Source of the DNA: Pycnococcus provasolii
Lineage: Eukaryota > Chlorophyta > Pseudoscourfieldiophyceae > Pseudoscourfieldiales
DNA length: 64,000 bases
Direction of reading: 5' to 3'
NCBI GenBank assembly: GCA_049487715.1
Contig: CP150571.1
Location: 310,001-374,000, forward strand
Every line of letters starts with the position of its first letter. The stretch's first letter is position 1. Position numbers and translations under genes: made by a program. A model generated the notes under the pieces. It worked only from the letters and a program-made list of their open reading frames with translations. It was not told the DNA's origin and searched no databases. Below are positions 21,386 through 28,407 of this stretch, piece after piece.

Positions 21386-21941
21386 GTTAGTTACCACCAA
21401 TCGTGTCGAAGCTGTCCTCGTCCATGATGGGCAATGTGATGGGCGAGGGGCGCAAAGGACTACGGAGAAGGGAGGGAGGTCGGAGATACGCGAGGCTCAA
21501 GTTGCTGCGACGCGGAGGCGTAGGGACCGCACGTTGGACGAGGAGGCGTAGGGGCTGCACGCTGCAGCGAACAACAAGGACACTTCGCGTGAAATAACGC
21601 ACTTCTCTTCAACAAAAACAGGGAAGAATAAAGGCTCTACGCTGACATGGGCGTGTGACATGTCAGGCATGTAAGGCCGGAAGCTCAGGTCGAGACCTTT
21701 TTCCACTCATATCTGTCAGTATACCGGTGCGAATATTCACCTCAAACACCTAACTGCCCGATGCCAACCTTTCACCCTCACTTTTCACCCCTTTTTTTTA
21801 GACACTGGCGCAAAAGAAAAAATTTGGGGCTAAACTTTTCACCCCGGGCCCAATCCCCGGGGATTTCGCTTTCGCGACTTTAGACACAGGCCTTAAGTTG
21901 GTCTATTACACGACCTTCATTGGCAATACTGACCCCCCTAA

Positions 21942-21999
21942 AACCCTAACCCTAACCTTAGCCCTAACCCTGAACCCTAACCCTAACCCTAACCCTAAC
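21942..21999 (+). repeat. Interstitial CCCTAA array upstream of the HCCS gene
   Basis: About eight CCCTAA units with single-base variants (CCCTAACCTTAGCCC, CCCTGAACCC). It ends ~104 bases before the ATG at 22103. Confidence 0.9.
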
Positions 22000-22102
22000 A
22001 GGTTCTCCTTGTTGTTGTGGCTGTCGTTTCGTCAACACTCGCAGCAACGTCACTGTCATTTTCATTGTCGTGCTCGAACTCACGTGCCAACCTTTACATA
22101 GG

Positions 22103-22894
22103 ATGACGTCAGCGCCTTCTTCTTCTTCTTCGTCGTCGAAGAATAATAACAACGATACTAGTGTGCCTTGGTCTGTTCGAGCGTCTACGATATTTAAAAA
22201 GGCGGCGGCGTCTTCATCATCACCTTCTTCATCTTCTCCGGATCAACAACAAAATCAACAAAATAATAATGTCGTCATTTCGTCGTCGAACCGCATGCCG
22301 ACAAACCTCGAGGCGACTTCTCAGGCGTCGGGCCTGTCGATGTCAAGGGTCACGTCGCACATACCCGTCTCGCCAGCCACACAAGATAACCTTCCGAAAC
22401 ACCAAGATACGAATACGCGATTTTGGCAGTACCCATCCGAGGCGATGTTCTTTGCAGCCATGAGGAGAAAAGGGTGGGATCCCGACTCCGAAGACATGAA
22501 GAGCGTCGTCGCCATACACAACGCTGTCAACGAAAGGTGCTGGCACGAAGTGTCGTGGTGGGAAGCACGCCACGAATCCACGTGCCCTTCAGGAGCAACG
22601 CTTAGGCGATTTCAAGGACGGCCGAAAGACTACAGCCCAAAGGCGAGACTGCTCAACCTGCTCGGATACAAACTGCCGTTCGACAGACACGACTGGTACG
22701 TCGACAGGTGCGGACGTGAGGTGAGGTACGTCATCGACTTCTACAACGCCGCCGTCCCACCCGGAAGTCCCGCTCCTGCAGCCGTTTATCTCGACGTGCG
22801 ACCTGCGCTCGACAGCGTGGAGGCTCTCGTCGACCGCGTCTCCGTGCAGCTCGGGTGGATGACGAGCATGCGCTGGATGGCGGGTAAGGAGTAA
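22103..22894 (+). CDS. HCCS: Holocytochrome c-type synthase (cytochrome c heme lyase)
   Basis: 263 aa from the ATG at 22103. The enzyme attaches heme covalently to apocytochrome c in the mitochondrial intermembrane space. After a Ser/Asn-rich N-terminus come the conserved blocks: FWQYPSEAMFFAAMRRKGWD, the heme-pocket segment IHNAVNERCWHEVSWWE, then FQGRPKDYSPKARLLNLLGY, KLPFDRHDWYVDRCGREVRY, VIDFYNA and LDVRPALDSVEALVDRV. All match the family closely. The Cys-Pro motif(s) usually present N-terminally in animal and fungal enzymes are not visible. Without introns the frame appears complete. Presence of this System III enzyme fits green algae of this type. It converges with the COMM-domain gene (27 bp between stops). 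Confidence 0.95.
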   Translation: MTSAPSSSSSSSKNNNNDTSVPWSVRASTIFKKAAASSSSPSSSSPDQQQNQQNNNVVISSSNRMPTNLEATSQASGLSMSRVTSHIPVSPATQDNLPKHQDTNTRFWQYPSEAMFFAAMRRKGWDPDSEDMKSVVAIHNAVNERCWHEVSWWEARHESTCPSGATLRRFQGRPKDYSPKARLLNLLGYKLPFDRHDWYVDRCGREVRYVIDFYNAAVPPGSPAPAAVYLDVRPALDSVEALVDRVSVQLGWMTSMRWMAGKE

Positions 22895-22921
22895 CTTTGT
22901 GGATATTGTACTATTCTTATA

Positions 22922-23518
22922 TTACTGACGAAGGTTCATCGCCCTTACCACACGACGTGTTGTCGGCGCACGTGACAACCTCAGCGCACTTTCGATGGAG
23001 TCCGCCATCGCAAGCATGGTCGGTACGTCGCACTGCAACACCTCCTGAGAAAAGTCGTCAAGTTGAACGAGATAGGAAGGTTCGTGAGCCGAAGGCGAAG
23101 GACTCGCGCGTGACGCAACAGGAACGTCCAGGCGCCAGCGAACGAACCGTCTCGGCTCTGGTATTGTCGTGCCTTTTGTGTGCTCCTCGAAAGCCTGCTT
23201 GATGGTCGACGCGCACTCAGCACGACATCCCATTGATGCTAACACCGCACCCAACTCGTCAGTTGAAATGGCGTGCTTAGACGCGGTGTTCAGAAGATAT
23301 GACAGCGACTCGATGGTACTCTCCACACTTGCTTGAGACGTGCCGAGCTTGCGCGCCGCCGACGCGCACTTCTTTTTGAGGTTGGTCGGTGGCGTGAGCG
23401 CGAGCGCCGTGAAGGCGAGCGCGTCGTCCGCCGAGGTGATGAATGAGGAGAACGCGGCGACGAGCGTGGTGTGCAAGTGCGAGGAGGAGGTGGACGGCTC
23501 GAAGACAGTTGCGGCCAT
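22922..23518 (-). CDS. COMM domain-containing protein
   Basis: 198 aa from the ATG at 23518 (a TTG 54 bases upstream also opens the frame). The N-terminal ~115 residues are a helical HN-like region. The C-terminal ~80 residues form the COMM domain: RRFVRWRLDVPVASR, then PSYLVQLDDFSQEVLQCDVP and the last helix MADSIESALRL. COMMD proteins assemble into the decameric ring of the Commander complex in endosomal recycling. Which of the ten paralogues this is cannot be told. The tRNA locus starts ~140 bp upstream of the start codon. Confidence 0.8.
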   Translation of the reverse strand: MAATVFEPSTSSSHLHTTLVAAFSSFITSADDALAFTALALTPPTNLKKKCASAARKLGTSQASVESTIESLSYLLNTASKHAISTDELGAVLASMGCRAECASTIKQAFEEHTKGTTIPEPRRFVRWRLDVPVASRASPSPSAHEPSYLVQLDDFSQEVLQCDVPTMLAMADSIESALRLSRAPTTRRVVRAMNLRQ

Positions 23519-23660
23519 GTCGGACTTGTCTGTCGACGGGTTGTGATTGCCAGGTTCGTTAGTATGGTGCAAACGCTGACTGAAAAGCGATATTAAGAGA
23601 TATACAAATAGTTATTGTAATGTAGTGTCGATTGGGGATACCGGTTCAGTGATCATAGAT

Positions 23661-23819
23661 TTCGAGTCCGCGAGGGCATCGGTTCGAACCCGATAGGTGG
23701 TAACAAAAAAAAATGCCACTTTGGCCGAGTGGTCTAAGGCGTAAGTAAAAATCTCAATGTATTGTTCGCAAAAAAAATTATTCCTGATCACATTATAACC
23801 ACTTCAGGCTCGACTCAAG
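23661..23819 (+). tRNA. Permuted tRNA-Leu(CAA) gene: 3' half upstream of 5' half, with an extra 67-nt insert
   Basis: 3' half, 23661-23702: T38, anticodon 3' stem TCGAG (23662-23666), variable arm TCCGCGAGGGC, T-arm ATCGG-TTCGAAC-CCGAT, acceptor AGGTGGT, discriminator A. After 12 A-rich bases the 5' half follows: acceptor GCCACTT (23715-23721), TG, D-arm GCC...GGC (23724-23740), insert 23741-23807, G26, anticodon 5' stem CTCGA (23809-23813), CT, anticodon CAA (23816-23818), G37. On rejoining, the anticodon stem pairs 5/5, the T stem 5/5 and the acceptor 7/7 with two wobble pairs. A-box and B-box match consensus in reversed order. Sequence after G37 (TGCTGAACTG) can pair with the leader before T38 (CGGTTCAGTG) over 10 bp, bringing the ends together. 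Permuted tRNAs are established in Cyanidioschyzon and prasinophytes. Confidence 0.88.
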
Positions 23820-23847
23820 CTGAATAGCTTACTGCTGAACTGCAGAG

Positions 23848-23856
23848 TTTTTTTTT
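23848..23856 (+). terminator. Pol III T9 terminator of the permuted tRNA
   Basis: Nine T residues 28 bases after G37, on the coding strand of the tRNA. Confidence 0.75.
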
Positions 23857-23947
23857 GCCCTGGTGCGGAATCCCCAGGGGATCTCGGGATCCCCGGGGTA
23901 ATAACCTTGTCCAATATCCCCAGTACCCTACACACATCATAAGATAA

Positions 23948-24886
23948 GAACAACAACAACAAAATCACCAAGCCGATGTATGTTCGCAAACGCTCCGTGT
24001 CGTGCAAAAGGCGGACGACCTGGCGCACGGGAGGAAGTGCATGCTCGGGCCGTGCATCCTTGACCTCTTCAAGCACACCCTCGAGATTGTTAGGGAAGAT
24101 GGCGAAACTTCAGTCAAAAACGTTAGCTCGAACGTAAGCGCCGAGTACAGAACGCTGCTCTCGCGCCTGCTCGACGTGCCCGCGTACTGTCAGGCGTGTG
24201 TCGACGAGGGTCCGCAGGAAGACCAACAGCCGTTCGCACAGCTCATCTTCTTCTACGTAGACATGCTCACAGAAAACGTCAACGTGCTTCAGGCGACGGG
24301 CTCGGGGCAAGGACACACCACAACGGCGGGTGGTGCCGCCAGCGCGCTCACGCAGCGCGCAAAAGTGCTCGGGTCGATGCTACGCCGATATCCCCTCGAC
24401 ATCTCGCCGAACTTGGGCATCGTTCTCGTCGAATTTCTCGTCGACGCGCTGCGGTGTGATGGCGTGCCTCTCGACGGCCCAGCTGGAGCTGCACTCGTCG
24501 GTGCGCTCAACCAGCTCATGCTTCGCATGGGCCCGGACATCAACGTGTCTTGGGCAAGGCAGATTGACGCGGCCATCGCACCTAAGCTGCTGTCGACGTG
24601 GACGCGACACAGCACAAACGAGCTGACGCGCGAGGAAATCACGCGATATTTTCGTGCAAATCTGCACCTCACTTGGATGCGTCAGAGAACGCAGATGGAT
24701 GGGGATGATGACCGCGACACGGCGATGGCTTCACTGAGAGATTGCGTTGGTCGCGAGCTTGCACGCATTGCTGAGAATGCTGCGCCGCGCGACGCACACG
24801 CATTTCGCGTGCCCATGCGTGAGATTGGCGGCGCCGCAGATGCGCGCAGATACACGGGTGTCGTGCTGCCGCCGATTTGGCAGTAA
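23948..24886 (+). pseudogene. ATM kinase N-terminal (TAN domain) fragment
   Basis: The open frame has no ATG at its start. It begins after a TAA at 23945 and reads SQTLRVVQKADDL, then LFKHTLEIVREDG, VSAEYRTLLSRLLDVPAYCQ, FAQLIFFYVDMLTENV, RRYPLDISPNLG and LNQLMLRMGPDIN, matching in order the N-terminal TAN region of plant ATM kinases. ATM is ~3000 aa; only ~310 residues are here. The residues that should precede are absent (the tRNA gene lies 90 bp upstream) and the frame ends in TAA at 24886. A GTAAGG ... GACGCAG pair (24883-24925) could remove that stop, but the joined frame stops soon after. A neighbouring frame (24927-25161, QKRARMSST) may be residual coding. Best read as a gene fragment. 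Confidence 0.6.
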
Positions 24887-25426
24887 GGTGCTGCCACCAT
24901 CCCAACGGAGGCGCTGCTGACGCAGGCGGCGACGGACCGTCGCAGAAGCGCGCACGCATGAGCTCCACGACGTCATGCTCACCCTCCGCCACCGTCGCCA
25001 CCACTGCCATATTCGCCAACTCCGCCGCGGCGCTGGCGGCGCACTGCGCTGAAAGCCCCGCGGTGTACGTCCCAGTACTGTGCTGCACGCAAAATCATCC
25101 GCTGAACAGTCGGATGCTCGACGACGGCGGGCGTGAGGCTCTACTTGTCCGCACTCGCTGATTCGCTGCCCAAGGCGCTCGAGCTTGGCACAGATGTCGA
25201 GGCACGCGTCTCAGCGGGAACGCAGCTGTGGATGCTTCGCTAGCTGTGGATGCTTCGCTGGGCGTCGCACCTAGCGGTGGCGTGGTCTTCTGGTTCCCAC
25301 CATGCCGACTGGCTTCGTGTGCATCGCACCGTGGTGGAGGCGATGCCACTCTACGCGCGCAAGGAGCGCATGTCTAGAAGCGATTCGTTGCTACAAGCCC
25401 GCAGGTGGGCAGGCATTCCTGTGCGC

Positions 25427-26009
25427 GTGGCAGGCTTGGCAGCATTCCTGCGTGCGTCTCATTGGCGTGCCATTGTCCCGAACCTGCCAAATTTGGCGAT
25501 GCCTGCCAATGCACACGATGTTCGCTTCTATCCAGTCCAGCCCGCAGGTGGCAGGCTTGGCAGCATTCCTGCGTGCGTCTCATTGGCGTGCCATTGTCCC
25601 GAACCTGCCAAATTTGGCGATGCCTGCCAATGCACACGATGTTCGCTTCTATCCAGTCCAGCCCGCAGGTGGCAGGCTTGGCAGCATTCCTGCGTGCGTC
25701 TCATTGGCGTGCCATTGTCCCGAACCTGCCAAATTTGGCGATGCCTGCCAATGCACACGATGTTCGCTTCTATCCAGTCCAGCCGCAGGTGGAGGCTGGC
25801 AGCATTCCTGCGTGCGTCTCATTGGCGTGCCATTGTCCCGAACCTGCCAAATTTGGCGATGCCTGCCAATGCACACGATGTTCGCTTCTATCCAGTCCAG
25901 CCCGCAGGTGGCAGGCTTGGCAGCATTCCTGCGTGCGTCTCATTGGCGTGCCATTGTCCCGAACCTGCCAAATTTGGCGATGCCTGCCAATGCACACGAT
26001 GTTCGCTTC
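25427..26009. repeat. Tandem array, 121-bp unit, five copies
   Basis: The marker AGCATTCCTG recurs at 25441, 25562, 25683, 25801 and 25922, giving periods 121, 121, 118 and 121. Copies are almost identical; the third is 3 bp shorter (CAGCCGCAGGTGGAGG). The unit contains no stop in the + frames, so three overlapping 215-265-codon frames appear. I treat those as artefacts. Confidence 0.95.
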
Positions 26010-26082
26010 GATCAGGCTTCGATCAGGAGAGATCATTGATTATTTGAATTGAATTGATTGTTACTGTGAATGATTTTATACC

Positions 26083-26787
26083 TTAGTATGTAATCGCAAC
26101 TGAGATGCGTGCTCCATCCGCACCAGTTATCCCATGAACCTCTTGTGATTCGTAGGTCCATTCCATGACAGCCCCGTGCATCGCCCTCCACATCTTCCCA
26201 CCAAAGCAAAAGTCCGCCATATTTCCCAAGCTCCAGCACACCACCGTGTCGCCTCTGTTGATCGGATCGAGGTGGAGCTTGTGGATGGCGCTGTCGGCGC
26301 CATCCTCCCCATAGACATTAATCTGAATGCGGAGTGGCGTCGCTCCACCACACCGGGACTTCATCAGCTCCTCCACAGCCTTGGCAGCCTCCGGCGCGAC
26401 CTTCCTGAGCTCGGCGAGTGAGGAAAACGCGACCTTTCCCCTCTGCGACGGCGTCTGTTCGGCATCCATCGCCTGCAGCTCCTCCATCACCTTGTCGTCG
26501 TCATCCGTCTCAAACTCGGCGAGCATCGTTGGGTCGCCGCCGTTGCCGTTGTTGCTCCGCAACACGGCTGCGTCGACGTCCTCCCTGCTGTATGTGCGGC
26601 AAAACAGCAGTCCCACTTGGGGCACACGCGTGCTAAGCGCCATCACCGACTCCACAACCATCCTGGACAGCTTCTCGCGCGTCGTCTGAAAGCGCCAGCC
26701 TTTCGGCAGGTTAGCGTACCGCAAGGAGATTTGATTTGTGGGTTTGATTTGGGAGAAAAACGTCTTGACTTTCAGGACGTGATATGT
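26083..26787 (-). pseudogene. 2OG-Fe(II) oxygenase (AlkB-like) fragment, 5' end cut by a repeat
   Basis: The frame is open from 26787 to the stop at 26083 but has no ATG at its start (the first Met is internal, MVVESVMALS). The C-terminal ~85 residues carry a double-stranded beta-helix signature: IQINVYGEDGADSAIHKLHLD with HxD (HLD), then WSLGNMADFCFGGK, a distal His in QEVHGI and an Arg in ARISVAITY. That HxD...H...R order fits AlkB-type dioxygenases, which hydroxylate alkylated nucleic acid or protein; substrate unknown. Upstream, coding-like sequence (VKTFFSQIKPTNQISLRYAN) continues to 26781, exactly where the duplicated element begins, suggesting truncation by that element. Alternatively an upstream exon exists that I did not find. 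Confidence 0.55.
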
Positions 26788-27065
26788 TTATAGTGGGAGA
26801 CAGACAGCCCACTATAATCTCCCCTTTTGGAATAATTGCTCAAGACGTTCTTTTTATGGTGATTTGATGTGATTGGCGTTGATTGACGCGCTCAATTCGG
26901 CGAGCTGGCGGCGCGCGCTTTACTTTCACCTTCTTTGTAACGTCATTCTTGACTTTTTACTTACTTTCACTCGACCACAACCTATGGCGTTGAAGGTGAC
27001 ACCGGTGCCGGGGGCACACACCAAGAACACACACCACAACCTACGGGCAGTGGCTCGTTCCATCA
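26781..27065. repeat. Duplicated element, copy 1
   Basis: 285 bp starting GATATGTTTATAGTGGG, near-identical to 27195-27486. It contains the 9-bp palindrome TATAGTGGG...CCCACTATA with a 10-nt loop. Confidence 0.92.
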
Positions 27066-27194
27066 TGGAACCGGGTGGTGACAGCGCCGGAACAACCACT
27101 GCTCAACGACGAGGAGCGCGAAGATCTAGTCGTCATCGCGCAAAACTCGCCGCTGGCGTCGCAGCGACTCAGCGCACGACGCGCACTGCTGGAT

Positions 27195-27486
27195 GATATG
27201 TTTATAGTGGGAGACAGACAGCCCACTATAATCTCCCCTTTTGGAATAATTGCTCAAGACGTTCTTTTTATGGTGATTTGATGTGATTGGCGCTGATTGA
27301 CTGACGCGCTCAATTGGCGGCGAGCTGGCGGCGCGCGCTTTACTTTCACCTTCTTTGTAACGTCATTCTTGACTTTTTACTTACTTTCACTCGACCACAA
27401 CCTATGGCGTCTGAAGGTGACACCGGTGCCGGGGGCACACACCAAGAACACACACCACAACCTACGGGCAGTGGCTCGTTCCATCA
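27195..27486. repeat. Duplicated element, copy 2
   Basis: 292 bp, offset 414 bp from copy 1, with a few small indels (for example GATTGACTGACGCG versus GATTGACGCG). It carries the same terminal palindrome. The 129-bp spacer between copies reads NDEEREDLVVIAQNSPLASQ in one frame, possibly a coding remnant. Confidence 0.92.
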
Positions 27487-27532
27487 CATAGCCAAAACGG
27501 AGCCATAAACCGGAGAACAGCCACTCCTAGAA

Positions 27533-27634
27533 CTTCCTCCCTTCCTTCCTTCCTTCCTTCCTTCCTTCCTTCCTTCCTTCCTTCCTTCCTTCCTTCCTTC
27601 CTCCCTTCCTTCCTTCCTTCCTTCCTTCCTTCCT
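27533..27634. repeat. (TTCC)n microsatellite
   Basis: About 100 bp of near-perfect TTCC repeats interrupted once by CTCCC. Confidence 0.97.
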
Positions 27635-27907
27635 GGATTGCGCAGAATATTGCGCGCTGTAGTACTGTCAGTAGGCATGAAAGCCAAGAGTCGGATGTTA
27701 ATGAGAAACACAAATTCAATGAATTGTTTCCAATAAAGAACAAAACATCGACTCCATCAAAATGCTGATTATGTGACGATGTACCGTCGCCGCCGCCGGT
27801 CCCGCTCGCGCCGTCGCCGCCGTCGCCAGCCTCCTCCTCCTCCGCATACTCGTCATCATCAACATCCAAGAACTCCAACGACAAGATACATGACCTATTC
27901 AACAAAT

Positions 27908-28095
27908 TACAAATCATCACGCATGTACCTCTCCGCAATAGTGCGAGGAGGCGCGAGCGTGATTGACGCCAATTCCTCGCACGGCATCATGGCAAGTTCG
28001 TCGCGTAGATTTGAAACGTATTCGAGCGTGCACTTGCCCTGATCTCTTTCGAGGATGAGAGGATTGGTCGTGACTCCGTAGAACGTCCCTGCATC
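27908..28095 (-). pseudogene. Transaldolase-like N-terminal fragment
   Basis: The minus-strand frame between TGA (28098-28096) and TAA (27910-27908) reads DAGTFYGVTTNPLILERD then GKCTLEYVSNLRDEL. GVTTNP is the strand-1 signature of small (TalC/fructose-6-phosphate aldolase-type) transaldolases. Only ~62 codons remain out of the usual 210-220, and there is no ATG at the start and no catalytic lysine. It could be an exon (an AG precedes it and GAG|GTACAT could be a donor), but I find no continuing exon on either side. A remnant is more likely. Confidence 0.55.
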
Positions 28096-28132
28096 TCAAC
28101 GGGACCTCAGCGTTTTCAGATACCGAACCGAC

Positions 28133-28347
28133 CCGTTGTTAAAAAGGATGATTGACCGAGGTTGTTTGGCTGGGACACTCCTCTACGGGCGGTACACACA
28201 CTAAGGTAGTACCAGTACGTTTTCCAACACTGCCCGGACCGCGGACATACAAGTTACAACACATAAGAACTACTTTTTTTCCCGACCGGGATCCCCAAAC
28301 TCCCCTCACCAGAAACAACCTCGGTCAATCATCCCGTTTAAAAACGG
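28133..28347. repeat. Inverted repeat, 35-bp arms
   Basis: 28133-28167 contains GGATGATTGACCGAGGTTGT. Its reverse complement is at 28313-28347, with 22 bp perfect and outer parts similar. The 145-bp spacer has no coding signal. Confidence 0.88.
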
Positions 28348-28407
28348 ATCCCCGAAGTCCCTTCTGGCGAACTCCTTGCGTATCTGAACGCGAGGCAGAG
28401 GCTGAGA

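Noticed and set aside
21387-21602. 71-codon minus frame ending MDEDSFDTIGGN
   Set aside because: Its end overlaps the possible tRNA 3' remnant and the rest is low-information Arg/Pro/Ser; no family recognised.
25427-26009. Possible CRISPR-like array
   Set aside because: Units are 121 bp and contiguous with no unique spacers, in a eukaryotic context.
25250-26052. Three overlapping 215-265-codon + strand frames
   Set aside because: They are produced by the stop-free 121-bp tandem unit rotating through frames; no conserved start or domain.
26873-27281. Small frames inside the duplicated element
   Set aside because: Different frames in the two copies and no domain; NDEEREDLVVIAQNSP in the spacer is noted only as a possible remnant.
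27462-27938. 158-codon minus frame with GRKE repeats
   Set aside because: Runs through the TTCC microsatellite; the acidic head (DVDDDEYAEEEE) has no recognisable homologue.
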